Shown here: positions 1 to 11,215 of the stretch, piece after piece | Position numbering within the stretch: the stretch's first letter is position 1 | Layout: each line of letters opens with the position of its first letter | Translations under genes and position numbers: made by a program | From: Deinandra increscens subsp. villosa | Taxonomy: Eukaryota > Streptophyta > Magnoliopsida > Asterales > Asteraceae | Assembly (NCBI GenBank): GCA_039602395.1 | Contig: JBCNJP010000018.1 | Span: 806,001 to 870,000 of the forward strand | Length of the DNA stretch: 64,000 bases | Direction: 5' to 3' | Notes under the pieces: model-generated | What the model was told of the DNA's origin: nothing | Seen by the model: the letters and a program-made list of their open reading frames with translations, nothing else | Database searches by the model: none

Positions 1-333
1 TTTGGTTTGGTTTGGTTTGGTTTATACGAGTAATGTGGTACTAAGTTTCAAACGTAAACCAAGTCGTAAAACCATCAAACCTCCAAATAATTATTGGACT
101 TAATTGGGTTATCTCACGTATCAATGACTGGGCCGTTAATAGAGATGAATTAAGTTTTAACTAAAAAACGGTTTTATGCAACGTTAGTTAGGCCCTTAGT
201 TGTTGATATTAAAGCGTTACAACTTTAAGGCCCATTATTTTTATAGTGGAAGTTAACATCTAGGCCCACCATCAAAGCTTTGTTAAAAAAAAAAAAAAGG
301 CCCAAAATATGTTTAAAGTTCAGGAAAAAAGTC
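1..333. other. Non-coding flank with TTTGG microsatellite
   Basis: Positions 1-23 are (TTTGG)n. The rest is AT-rich with no recognisable gene. A run of six A at 325-330, read on the minus strand, supplies the oligo-T expected as Pol III terminator for the adjacent tRNA gene. Confidence 0.7.
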
Positions 334-406
334 CGATCACGGTGGGACTCGAACCCACAATCTCCCGCTCCGGAGGCGAGCGCCTTATCCATTAGGCCAC
401 GCGACC
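334..406 (-). tRNA. tRNA-Arg (anticodon CCG)
   Basis: Read on the minus strand, these 73 nt fold into a full cloverleaf. The acceptor stem GGTCGCG/CGTGATC has G-U wobbles, with discriminator G. The D arm is GCC/GGC, and the 7-nt anticodon loop CTCCGGA places CCG at 34-36. The T arm is GTGGG TTCGAGT CCCAC. The internal A box (TGGCCTAATGG) and B box (GGTTCGAGTCC) are intact and no intron is present. A T-run directly downstream would terminate Pol III. The gene decodes CGG arginine codons. It is the one clearly intact host gene in the window. Confidence 0.95.
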
Positions 407-680
407 AACTTGTTTGAACTGTGCCTTTCGATTTTAAATACTAAAAGCGAACAAACCTCTACAGACAGAGGATTAGACTCCAGAGTCCAGTATACATATA
501 ATCGTTCATTTGAATATTAATTTCCAAAGCTTTATTATTTAATGTTTATATAAATATTAGGTTAATTTAGGTGGGGGATCAGGGTTGTAGACGAGCCGAT
601 TCAAGCTAGTCAGGACGGATTCGGATTCGGCTCGTTAAAAACCGAGCTAACCAGTGTGTTGTAAAAAAAATGATATTTTT

Positions 681-717
<37 letters not shown>
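407..717. other. AT-rich spacer with hAT-like GAGCCGA fragment and TA microsatellite
   Basis: No gene is seen. Around 585-650 there is a short piece rich in GAGCCGA and GGCTCG motifs resembling the hAT-type element at 25987-26497, probably a fragment. A (TA)n tract runs from about 685 to 717 and abuts the next element. Confidence 0.4.
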
Positions 718-720
<3 letters not shown>

Positions 721-900
721 GTTCATTGTAGACACTTTCACATGTGAAATAGCTCTTTTTCACATGTGAAATGCTCTGAACAATTAGAAAAAAGAAAAAA
801 AGGAAAAAATGAAATTATCACAACCACTAGATCAAGAGATCTAATGGTGAAATAGGGTGTCTACATGTCTACACTTATGAGGGTGTCTACAATGAACTTT

Positions 901-904
<4 letters not shown>
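718..904. mobile_element. TA-flanked inverted-repeat MITE, family A copy 1
   Basis: A 187-bp non-coding element has ends GAGGTTCATTGTAGACAC and its near-complement GTGTCTACAATGAAC, and sits between (TA)n microsatellites on both sides. Its interior carries the CACATGTGAAA palindromic motif twice. A nearly identical copy lies at 20521-20711. Diverged relatives appear to be present near 53490-53700 and 54309-54458. There is no coding capacity. The family is not named because TA-repeat flanks hide the true target-site duplication. Confidence 0.75.
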
Positions 905-954
<50 letters not shown>

Positions 955-956
<2 letters not shown>

Positions 957-1433
957 TAAAAGATCCGTGTAGACCCCTTATTTTTTGTAGACCCCGTAGA
1001 CCCCTTATAAAACTCAATAAAACTCATTAAAACTCACTAAAAATAAAACTCAGTTTTGTTGATTTAGTTTTTTTTATTTGCGATAAGCTTTTAAGAACAA
1101 AAAAAGACAATTAAAAAAAAAGAAAAACGAAAAACATTAAAAATTGAACATTTTAAGACAATGAGTTTTAAAACTCAATGAGTTTAAAACTCAATAAACT
1201 CAATAAAACTCAATGTTGCGTTTAAAACTCATTATTTTAAAACTCATTGTCTTAAAATGTTCGATTTTTAATGTTTTTTGTTTTTTTTTAATTTATTTAT
1301 TTGTTTTTTTTTTGTTCTTAAAAGCTTATCGTAATAAAAAAAAACCAAATTTACAACACTGAGTTTTATTTTTATTGAGTTTTATAGGGGTCTACGGGGT
1401 CTACAAAATTTAAGGGGTCTACACGGAACCCTT

Positions 1434-1436
<3 letters not shown>
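955..1436. mobile_element. TA-flanked foldback element, family B
   Basis: A 482-bp element has ends that match as inverted repeats: GTGTAGACCCCTTA on the left, TAAGGGGTCTACAC on the right. The inverted arms continue inward, with AAGCTTTTAAGAACAAAAAA near 1085 pairing with its complement near 1315, so most of the element can fold back. The interior is made of AAAACTCAATAA-like short repeats. (TA)n tracts border both ends. It is non-coding. Confidence 0.75.
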
Positions 1437-1478
<42 letters not shown>

Positions 1479-1481
<3 letters not shown>

Positions 1482-1621
1482 AGAGGATCATTTGAGAACC
1501 AATTTGGTTTGAGAACTAAAAAGAACTAATTTGAGCCACAAGTTTATTTAAATGTATCTCCCTTCCCATGAATTGTAGTGGTCCCCCCTGAAATTTGTGG
1601 TTGAGATTTAGTTCTCAAAAG
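1479..1621. mobile_element. TA-flanked MITE, family C copy 1 (right part lost in gap)
   Basis: It starts GGGAGAGGATCATTTGAGAAC directly after a (TA)n tract and runs into the assembly gap. It is the reverse complement of the complete 186-bp copy at 42888-43073 and related to 61337-61513. Typical motifs are TTGAGAACCAATTTGG and GAGATTTAGTTCTCAA. Confidence 0.7.
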
Positions 1622-2121
1622 NNNNNNNNNNNNNNNNNNNNNNNNNNNNNNNNNNNNNNNNNNNNNNNNNNNNNNNNNNNNNNNNNNNNNNNNNNNNNNN
1701 NNNNNNNNNNNNNNNNNNNNNNNNNNNNNNNNNNNNNNNNNNNNNNNNNNNNNNNNNNNNNNNNNNNNNNNNNNNNNNNNNNNNNNNNNNNNNNNNNNNN
1801 NNNNNNNNNNNNNNNNNNNNNNNNNNNNNNNNNNNNNNNNNNNNNNNNNNNNNNNNNNNNNNNNNNNNNNNNNNNNNNNNNNNNNNNNNNNNNNNNNNNN
1901 NNNNNNNNNNNNNNNNNNNNNNNNNNNNNNNNNNNNNNNNNNNNNNNNNNNNNNNNNNNNNNNNNNNNNNNNNNNNNNNNNNNNNNNNNNNNNNNNNNNN
2001 NNNNNNNNNNNNNNNNNNNNNNNNNNNNNNNNNNNNNNNNNNNNNNNNNNNNNNNNNNNNNNNNNNNNNNNNNNNNNNNNNNNNNNNNNNNNNNNNNNNN
2101 NNNNNNNNNNNNNNNNNNNNN
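1622..2121. other. Assembly gap (500 N)
   Basis: Exactly 500 unknown bases, a conventional placeholder size, so the true distance is unknown. Any open frame crossing it is meaningless. Confidence 0.99.
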
Positions 2122-2429
2122 ACCAAATCAGAGACGCGAATTCCACATTAAAGCATTCGAATTTGAGTGCTTTAGATGATTACTTACCGTATTCGGGGCT
2201 ATCATTCACATTCAGTGTACACAAATGCCACATTTTCAGAGCGTGATGATAGACAAAAAACAGAGAGGGAGATAAACGACCTATATGGTGATGATGACGA
2301 TCGACAATTAGTTATATCCAAAACTCGAGGTGGTAGATAGAGATTAGACATCAAGTAATCATATATATCCGCCGTCACCTATTCATATATCTTCTCCGCT
2401 TCATCTTGCCAGGAAAACAAATTGTTTCC
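2122..2429. other. Unassigned sequence, probably inside a CACTA element
   Basis: No gene or repeat unit was recognised. Its position, between the gap and the CACTA subterminal repeats, suggests it belongs to that element's interior. Confidence 0.3.
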
Positions 2430-3031
2430 TTTCGCCACGCATGTAATATTTTACCGTGACCATTACTTATCTTTGTCACTTACAATAAATAAGAAAGGAC
2501 ATGAACACTGTACTATTTAGTCACAAAACCTAATATAAGTGGCCAAATGTACTAGCTTTTAGCCACATAACTAACTAATAACAGTGGTCGTTGCTCACAT
2601 TTAGCCACGCATAATATATGCTTAACAGTTTTGATTTTTTTATTTATTTACTAACTACAAAATCTACTCTTCCTTCACACAACATTATATAAGCGTGGCC
2701 AAAGGTATCATATATATTCGTTTTTGGTCACATTAATAAAAAATCATAAAAAAATATGTGGCCGGTGCATTTCGCCACTCTTTTGTATGTGTGACAAATA
2801 AATGCCACATATTTTTGTAAAACAGTGGCTAAAGCTTCTGCACCTGATTGTTGTTGTCACATAAACAAAAAAATACGTGGCTAAAAGGGACAAAGGATAT
2901 ATATTTAGCCACGGGTACAAAATATGTGTGGCTAAAACTAGTGTTTCTTACATTTAGCCACGTTTTTTTAAAAACACTGGCTAGGAGTTTTCAAAAAAAA
3001 ACTGTGGCTAAAGACACATTTTGACGTAGTG
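2430..3031. mobile_element. CACTA (En/Spm-like) transposon terminus
   Basis: About 600 bp are filled with short motifs in both orientations: TTTAGCCAC and GTGGCTAAA or close variants, a dozen or more times. These are the subterminal transposase-binding-type repeats of CACTA elements. The segment ends at 3031 in GACGTAGTG, the complement of the CACTACGTC terminus expected for this superfamily. The other end is not visible and may lie in the gap. No transposase is seen, so this is a truncated or non-autonomous copy. Confidence 0.75.
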
Positions 3032-3044
3032 TATCTTAATCAAC

Positions 3045-3096
3045 TAACAGGACTAACTATGATACATCACACGTCACACAGAAAATGCTCTAACAA
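3045..3096. repeat. Fragment of gag-only retrotransposon LTR end
   Basis: The stretch GATACATCACACGTCACAC...ATGCTCTAAC closely matches the LTR end at 47205-47240 (gag-only element 1), including the CTCTAACA terminus. Only about 50 bp remain. Confidence 0.55.
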
Positions 3097-6000
3097 GAAT
3101 CATGTATATGTGTTATAGGACGTGTGTAAGAAAATTTTCACTTCGGACCATTTCGAGTACTATCAAGAAATTAGCTAGCACAAGTGAGTTCACGGCCCCT
3201 TCTTATTATGTATAAAATATTGATTTGCATATCATAAGTGGTTTATCTTATTACATGAGTTGATATCTGGTATAACAACCGTAGTCCCCTTCAGCTTATA
3301 ACGGTAATTTAGGAATAAAGCGTGATAATTTAGGATGGATCCATTGGGTGTGACGACCGTACTCGTGGCTAGTCGCTCTAACTTTGACGGGGGTTAAGCG
3401 AGAAAATAATTGGTCATTTATGGTTGATGTGTGCTATATAACATCAGTGGGGCAATAATCTGGAAACATGGTCATGCAGCGTTATAAGGGCTCATGGTAG
3501 TAAAAGTAGTGTTATTTTTTAAATATATAATAGCGCGGTAAATCTCTGGGATACTTGTATATGTACTAGAAGCATTGTTTTCAAAGCTAAGTTTTGTTTT
3601 ATCAAGTTATCAAAGAAAACTTTTCTTCAAAAAAAATGGATCTCCATGCCTTGCTTCAAAGACAAGCTCACCCAATTCCGCTCCCTCGCACTCACAACCT
3701 GTGCCTCTTCATCGACAACCATCAATAAATGTTTGAAAGTATGATGGGGTTTCTGCAAACATGTACAATCGGCTTTGCTCTCACCATAAATCTTCCCATC
3801 AACTATGAACTTCTGAGGGAATTTTGGTAAATGCCACATTTGATCCAAACTCTCCAGGAAGCCCAATCAGAACCAGAGTCAACCACTTATCTTTTAAGAT
3901 CATAGAGGACTCTATTCGCTCTGTCCTCAAAATGAAAGATTCCCAATCAAGTACCCTATTACAGTCCTATTATGATCTAGTGTTATATAAGATCAAAGAA
4001 TGATCCTCCACTAATGTTAGTCTTTATATGCTTCTCAGGTTTGAGGACGTGGTGATCATACCATTTTCAAAACTACTTATGACCTCGATCCATGCAGTTA
4101 GTTTTGAAGCGAGTTATGCCCAATACCATTTATCTAATGAGTATCCGTGAATTATAATCCTCAATCCCTTGAGCTTTCATCTCATGAACGATTATGATTC
4201 ACAAAAGTCTCTCTTCAAAATTCATTCCCATGAATCTGACTGACTATAAACAGTATTCGTGGATTTCTAAAACACACTAAATATTGAACATAGAATCACT
4301 GTCCATATAGCAATCAACCATTGACTCTAGGTGGACTCATTGATGTGGTCACTTTGTTCAAAACACCAGATACTAATTGTGGATTGTCTTCAGCAACATG
4401 TGTGATGGCATCCTTTTCATGCAGATTGTATCTTATCAAGATCCCCTCATTGCGTTGCCTAAGATATCCTTTCTTCGCTATATCAATACATACTTATCAG
4501 GTTAACTTCTTCTGATATTTGTGATTTGAAATCATTCTCGACATACTACCCTTGTCATTTGCGGTCTTGACTCGTATACTATACACTTGGTATTCTCTTG
4601 CGACGATGATGTGTGTAGATGAACTACTTCATCTCCTGCTATTTTGCCTTCATTAAATACTGATGATTCTTAGTAATGGAACTATGTATCAGCTCTTGAC
4701 TAATTACTGATTTCTAATTCCTACTTATCCTGAGATTTATATCTCATCTTAAGTGTTTCACCGACAATACTTTTAGAGGACTACTCCTATGATTTTATGT
4801 ACCTTTAATGACAACATTCTAATGAACCAAAATAGCTTAGACATTCTGATACTTGTATATCTATTTAGTATACCCTGTTTGACGATACAAGAGGATTAAT
4901 AGAGATCATTCCATTGTTTCTCTTGTTACATTCAATTGTGGACTCTTCCTTATACCCTGCTTACTGATCTTCTCTAAGATCACCTTCTTAGATTTCATAA
5001 TGTTTCTCTACCTTGATATCTCATATCAACATCCTTCCATTATTTACTCTCTTATAGATCTGTTTTAGATCACATCTTATAGATCAGGGTTTAGTGATGA
5101 TTAAGTATATTTTATACTAATAATCAATCACTGCAGTTTGTTTGTTGACTAGTCTAAGCACTTGATGTATCATTAAAACTGTTCAGATCTACTGTTGAAC
5201 TCCCACTTACCTTTACATTGTTGTCTGTAATCCTTACTCTAAGAATTGTCTATTTATACTATGCTAAGGATATTAATTTATTTGGAAAGTTCTAGAACTA
5301 TTTAAAGACATATTTCACGATTAATCGTCTTATCTATTGTCCAAGTATGTGACTTGGTTGTCTGTCTAGTTCATACTTCATATCCAGCACATTTTAAAGA
5401 TCATATATCTTTAATTGTATGACTATCATCTAATGAGATATCTGCAATTTGTATTGTTGGATTTAGAATCTAACAACTCTTGTTAGTTTCTGTGATGTTT
5501 TAGGCTTTTCTAAGATTCACTCTAATCTTTTAGAATGGTGAGTATAAGCCTAGAATTGCTTTCTACATACTTCTATGTCATTAGCCCGACTTTCACCTGA
5601 ATGCAAGTCTGACTTTCCTCTTTACTAAAACATCCTTTCAGCTTTAAGAAACTCATCTAATGATTTGTTTAGTATTTACAATCAAGGAAATCGTTTGATC
5701 TAATCAAATTTGTGCCTTACTTAGCTGATCATGTTTTCTACTTCATTTTTCAAGAATCCACCATTCTTTCATAGCCTCAATAGAGACATAATTAAGTTTC
5801 AATGTCTTTTTCTTGCCGCATCTTCATGCTTGTGCTAATGAATTTAATTTTTAATCATTGTCGTTATTGGTTATTCATATTAAACTATGTTTGCATACTT
5901 AGTTGAATTCCCAAAAGAAAAACTTTAAGGAATCTCTAATATGCTAACATTGGTTTAGGTTGATTAACTCTAACACTTTGAATCTCATTCATGCATAAAA

Positions 6001-6170
6001 GACAAATCATTCGTTATCAGGAGGATGTCTATCTCATAGATCCGCCTTTGTATGAAACAAATATTAAATAGTAGAAATAATAAAACCTCAAGCATAAAGT
6101 ATATATCTGTTAGACAAAAGCATAAATAAACTGACGTGGTTGTAGTGTATATAAAATATTGCATTATTTG
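3097..6170. other. 3-kb stretch with no recognised gene
   Basis: It is AT-rich with only short open frames. A 79-codon minus-strand frame at 3627-3866 and a 64-codon plus-strand frame at 4321-4515 have no motif I recognise. I looked for copia and gypsy catalytic motifs and zinc knuckles on both strands and saw none. It may be highly decayed transposon sequence. Confidence 0.5.
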
Positions 6171-6171
6171 T

Positions 6172-7870
6172 GACACCGTTTTAGCAGTTTAGCCTTTAAA
6201 TTTATAAAACACGATTTACTTAAACTACTACTATTTCACCACATTCAAGGGCAAGTGCACCCATCGTGATGCAGTATAGTAGTGGCAAGTTGAATCGGGA
6301 TCGTTCAAAGACACAAAGAAAAAGGAGGGCTCTTGATACTTCACCGTTGTTGACATCTAACCTGACCATTCTTCAAGTGAAGATATTAGTAAAAATATAT
6401 AAACATAAAACAATACTAATATATATAATATTATAAAAGTCGTGTCTTGGTCGACTCGGTCGCAAATAATATCATTTGGGAGACTTATCAGTGGTGATGT
6501 TGGTAACCCGTAAATTATACCCTCCCCGTAAGATTATTCGACAACAGGCAAGTGACCGCCTCTTAGCCTCAAATCTAGTATCACTACTCTCCCGGGTGAT
6601 CGTATGCGGGTAGTATGGACCCCGGGGAGCTGTGATGTTGGCAAACAAACATAGCGAAACTAACGCCAATTAGTTGCGGGACCCTCTCTCAGGCCAGTAC
6701 ACCGCACTTGACACGCCGTCATGAACCAGCAGAGAAACAACCCTGAATGCCAGATTATTTTATTATAAAAATGATCTTTTTAAGGGACTAAGGTCTATTT
6801 CTTCCGTGCACCGCTCTCGCGCATGCACGTCCGGCGTACCCAGAGCCATGTTCACAAACATGTACCATCTCGGCTTCCGTGAAGTGATAAAATATTACCA
6901 ACCCCCATTCCTAACCAGTTACTTTCAGCCCGCACTTGCGTGACAGCCGGGTTTGCTTACATAGACATAAGGACCCCGAATGTATCATGTAGCATGGGAC
7001 GCGAGTCACCTGAAGAATCATGCATCGTCCCATGACCCGGTGTCACAAGTCCGGTCCTTGGGATTTCGACTCCCCAAATGGTCTGTGATACGTAGAGCAC
7101 GTTTGGTTCAGAAAATCAGTAATAAACTTTCAATAAAAAGGTTTTTTTTTAAGTCATTAGTTCACCTTAAAGCAAGTTTACAAAAACAGTTTACCAACCC
7201 ACCAAAGACACGTTTATTCCCAAACGAGTCTAAGAATTTGGCTAACAAATTTTACCCTAAAGATTTGCTTAAGAGATAATGAAGGATTCATAGACAAATA
7301 ATAGTACATTATCACCAAAAGTTGAAGTTCTTACAATCTTTGACGAGAAGACACAAGAATACTAAAACAAATGGCTCAAAAATAAAAGATGGTAGAACTA
7401 GGTGGAAGAAGTGAGCTAATGCTCTTAAGCAAGTTGGAATGGAAACCAAGGCCTCTTTTTATAGGCAGAAATCGAGTTTGGCACGAGGCGTGCCAGTCAG
7501 TGGCACGGGGCGTGCCATGTCAGCCCGAAGATTGGTATCTTCTATGTCAGTGGCCACGGGATCGTGCCATTCAACACAGGGTCATGTCATGTCAGCACGG
7601 GGTCGTGGCGTGCAGAGGCTTCAGGGGCACGGGGGTGTGTTTGTCAGGAAGTTATCGGGGCTGAGCTGGAGATGGGCACGGGGTATGCCATGCTAGGGCA
7701 CGGGGCGTGTTGATCTCCAGAAATCACCAATTTGCTCATTTTGATCAGTTTTTCTTCATTTTCTGCTCCTTTAGTGATTTTGGCTCAATTAAACCTTAAA
7801 AACTACATAGAAGGCAAAAACACTGTTTTCTTATGATAGTTAGTCAAATTTTACCCAATACGCGGGGGAT
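6172..7870 (-). repeat. Probable Ty3/gypsy-type LTR (fragment)
   Basis: A non-coding 1.7-kb block carries an AAGTGCACCCATCG...AGTATAG motif (about 6253-6283) of the kind seen in LTRs of large plant gypsy elements. It also has a minus-strand TATA-like box (CCTATAAAAAGAGG, about 7450-7463). Upstream of that box on the minus strand are repeated near-palindromes GGCACGRGGCGTGCC at about 7480-7705. On the plus strand the left end TGACACCG at 6172 is compatible with an LTR end; the other end was not found. Family assignment (Athila/Tat-like) is a guess. Confidence 0.4.
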
Positions 7871-7997
7871 ATTTGCATAGAAAATATGTATATTTTAAGC
7901 TATATCATTAACGATGTCTTAAAACAAATCATGATTATTTTTAATGAAGAAATAAACTCTTTTATATCTTTATCTTCAGCCGACTTCTCAAGTCACC

Positions 7998-8846
7998 TTA
8001 GTCATTCATCGTTCTCCTCATCGTCGTTGAATTCCACATCCTACAAATCAAAATGTGAACACACATTTTATTAGTGTCTCTACACTTGGTGATTTCAAGA
8101 TAGGAAAATGCTAAAATGAATATTACCTCATAAACAATTTGTGAGGAGTCTGATCCGATTTGTCTAAGTACTTTTCTCAAGCATAACAGGTGGCCCGTCT
8201 TTCCGCAGATAAAGAAAGTATCATCATCAAGGATTTGGGCTCTCTTCGTGCCTCGACTAGGGTCCTCTGGTATAGGTTTACCGACTGTCTTGAGTTTCTT
8301 TTCCTCAGCAATGAGCATCTCTCTCAAAGCTGGTATCGATCCATCAAATCTTCTTTTGATGTATCACATCGCGAATGCATCATACTCGCTCGGTAGGGAT
8401 GTCAGAATCATATTCAGAGCAGTAACGGGATGTACCGGGACTGTAGCTTTTCAAGCCTATCAAAATAACTCACCATCCGATCTACGTGATATGCTACGCT
8501 ATGCTTAAACTTCATAGTTTAGTTATCTCCCTAGTGATTCCAAACTCCAAACATGTTTTGACTGATAGTCATTCCCCAACTCTTGGACCATTTTATAGGC
8601 GTACAGTCTTTTGAAATCGTCTCCGATTTCATTCAGGAGTACCTTACTAACAGTGGGGAGAATCAAATATGATACTTTTGTGGAATCATGGTAATGTTCC
8701 ATCCATTGTGACCTAGTGTCATAGAGGGGTGGGAGATCAGCTAGTGGCACGTCCAACACATATAGTAATTTCTCCTTCTCGAGGACAGTTCTCAAGCTTC
8801 GGTACCATACCGGGAAATTTCTTTTAGTGAGTTTGGTTCTGTACAT
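7998..8846 (-). pseudogene. Ty1/copia gag remnant (broken)
   Basis: In one frame (8523-8846) the protein has the copia Gag signature NFPVWYRSLRTVLEKEKLLYV followed by an alpha-helical UBN2-like part. After a frameshift near 8500 a second segment (7998-8400) includes REMLIAEEKKLK and a decayed zinc knuckle (ICGKTGHLLC; the first cysteine is gone). Gag packages the element RNA into cytoplasmic particles. The remnant lies downstream, on the same strand, of the LTR and primer-binding site at 9917-11183, so it belongs to that element. No protease, integrase or RT follows to the left, so the element is truncated near 7998. Confidence 0.75.
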
Positions 8847-9916
8847 TATTTCGGTGACGGAATTCTTTACCGGCCTATGTTACACATGAACCACGGCTCG
8901 ACCTCGTATTGAAACCGTAGGTCCAATGCAGGGTAATCGCTAACAAAGGGGGGTCGGATAGATCGGTTTGAGTGTTTCAAATTTAGGATGGCATTAAATA
9001 TCATTTTAAAATTGGGATTTTCTTCTATATTATGGAAATATAATGGACGAAAAATTTGCATGAAAAATAAGTCGTGCATTTTAGTAAAATCATATTTTAC
9101 ATATTCATGATAAATTCTAAAAAATTCCTTTTTTTGTTATACGATACGATCGTTTTTAGATAACCTAATTATTAAAACTAGGTTGGTAATTTATCGCGAA
9201 GCTTGTTTAAAAATTAATAAACTCTTTACCAATATTATGGCTTTTAATATTTAACTTACTTAAAATTAAAACCAACTTTAAATAACGACTTATTATATGT
9301 ATGCCTTTTTAATTAAAACTCCCTTTTAATTATTAACGTTCTTTTAGGATTGTGTAAATTACGCTTGGCTATATGCATTATTCTAAACAATCAATTAACC
9401 ACAACATATAGAATCGAGCCGTTTATGATTATACGTTTAGTTTCGTTCGAGCCAATGAACTAGACTAAACTAGGTCAATTAGGGACATGCAACCATAATT
9501 CTGGCATTGCTTCACTTGATTTCCTTGATCGTCACAAGATGTCCAAAAGTATCCATTGACCACCATTCTGGATCTACATTAGTCTTGACAATCCTTATCC
9601 TTGTTGTCTTCCATGATGTAGATTTTGATGCATACAGATTAACATTTTACAAAACAAAATAAAACCCTAACTATTACATCATGGGTCCATCATACCTGAA
9701 AAATACATACATCACTAATATAAACAACCATGATTAATATAAATCATAACCATAACTAATCATAAACGCAATAACCACAACGAAAATAATTATTGGGTCG
9801 ATGACTCGTTTCACAAAATCACAAACGCAAAAGCATAATTTATGTCATGATAAATACTGACATATATTAAAACTCAAGATGAATAATCTAATATTATCTG
9901 AATCATCAAGTGACTT
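8847..9916 (-). other. 5' leader of minus-strand copia element
   Basis: About 1.07 kb between the gag remnant and the primer-binding site has no recognisable protein. It corresponds to the untranslated leader plus any lost gag N-terminus. Confidence 0.5.
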
Positions 9917-9924
9917 TGATACCA
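9917..9924 (-). other. Primer-binding site (initiator tRNA-Met type)
   Basis: On the minus strand it reads TGGTATCA, complementary to the 3' end of plant initiator tRNA-Met, one base inside the LTR end at 9926. It would prime minus-strand DNA synthesis for the truncated copia element. Confidence 0.8.
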
Positions 9925-9925
9925 C

Positions 9926-11183
9926 TGTTGGAAATCTGGGGCTCGTTTAAGACAAAATTTAATTTTTTTTCAAATTATATAAAATTGTATATGATATTTT
10001 TTTGATTTTATAAAAAACGATTACAATAAATAATCAATTGCGGAAGCCATAAAGTTCAAAACTATTTATAAATGAGTTAGGTATTCCACACGAGTGATCT
10101 AATTACACATAATTCATATAAATATAAAATAAAACCATAGGATGTTTAGAAATCAACCTCGACGATACCGAGATGAGACACTTTGAATGTGAAAAACGGA
10201 TCCGCTAGAAATCTTTGATCACCTGTCCAACACTTGAATAACTCGAACCTGTTTCCCAACACGATTATCGAGAGTACCTAGATATCAAAAAATCGGGACA
10301 ACTCGAACTAGTCCACACCCGAGGCAACACGAAGCGGTGGGTCTGGCCGACGATGGCAGACGGCGGCGGCGGACGGTGACGGCGCTGCTGCGGGCGGCGG
10401 TGATACGGTGGCAGGCGGCCGAAGGACAGCTGTGGCGGGTGGCCGACAGGCGGTGATGGTGGTGTTGGCGATAGTGGCCGGCGGACGGAGGAGGGAGAGA
10501 GGGTGGAGGATTTTAGGGTGAAACTTTTAGGGATCTTTCTGTGTATATAGGGTTTAGGATTTAGCCTGTATTTACAGGAATACAAGTTACAATCCAGTCC
10601 CTAAAATACCATCTTTTTCCCAAAAAAATATCCTGATATAAACTGTTAATACAGTTAATACTAACTAAAGTTTATATGTTTAAAAAAGCCAATATATCTT
10701 ATATATATTTAAATTAACCTCTACGTTTTAGTTAACTAATTATCTGCAACGTTTTATTTTCGGATAATTATTATTTACGTCTTTAATAATATTTATTTTA
10801 TTCGTACTTAATTTATCTCCATAATATAAATCTCTCGTTTACGTTATTACAAAATAACATCTTTATATTATATTTAGTCAAAACCGTATTTTAACATAAT
10901 AATATTCCCTGATTAAATTGTCAACTGCTTTAACATTTTTATCCTCGTTTACATCTTAAACGATCACCGTTTTCTTTTATCCATTAATCGTTTCTCCAAA
11001 CAATTAATCACAATCATTACTTCGACAAACAATGATTCGCCTAATGTTCGTTCTGTGATCGGTAATTTATAAATATATAATATTTAAATACTATAACTTG
11101 TTCGTCGTCCAGAGTGTAACTCTTGGATCGTCCCTTTATGGTTACGTTGAGTAATCACTAGTCGGACATATCAAAATCCAACA
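9926..11183 (-). repeat. 5' LTR of truncated copia element (1258 bp)
   Basis: In element orientation the LTR begins TGTTGGATTTTGATATG at 11183 and ends GATTTCCAACA at 9926, with canonical TG...CA termini and a primer-binding site directly inside. A TATA box lies at 10543-10549. Downstream of it is a C-rich leader-like stretch with CTCTCTCC motifs, then a GC-rich coding-like block (10310-10500, one 106-codon open frame, proline/arginine-rich). The GC-rich block contrasts strongly with the AT-rich remainder. The partner LTR was not found. Confidence 0.75.
10543..10549 (-). promoter_or_regulatory. TATA box in copia LTR
   Basis: CTATATACAC on the minus strand, about 25-30 bp before a run reading AGTTTCACCCTAAAATCCTCC, fits an LTR Pol II promoter at the U3/R border. 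The start site itself is inferred. Confidence 0.45.
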
Positions 11184-11215
11184 ACATATGCACATGTAAA
11201 TACAGGAAACAAACT

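Noticed and set aside
1544..2179. Open frames of 170-200 codons across 1544-2179 on both strands
   Set aside because: They consist almost entirely of unknown bases in the assembly gap.
7389..7696. Overlapping 85-91-codon frames as a gene
   Set aside because: They run through a palindromic GC-rich repeat in an LTR-like block; no protein motif in either frame.
10265..10585. 106-codon proline/arginine-rich minus-strand protein
   Set aside because: It lies wholly within a copia LTR downstream of the TATA box, with low-complexity composition and no known domain; noted as a composition anomaly only.
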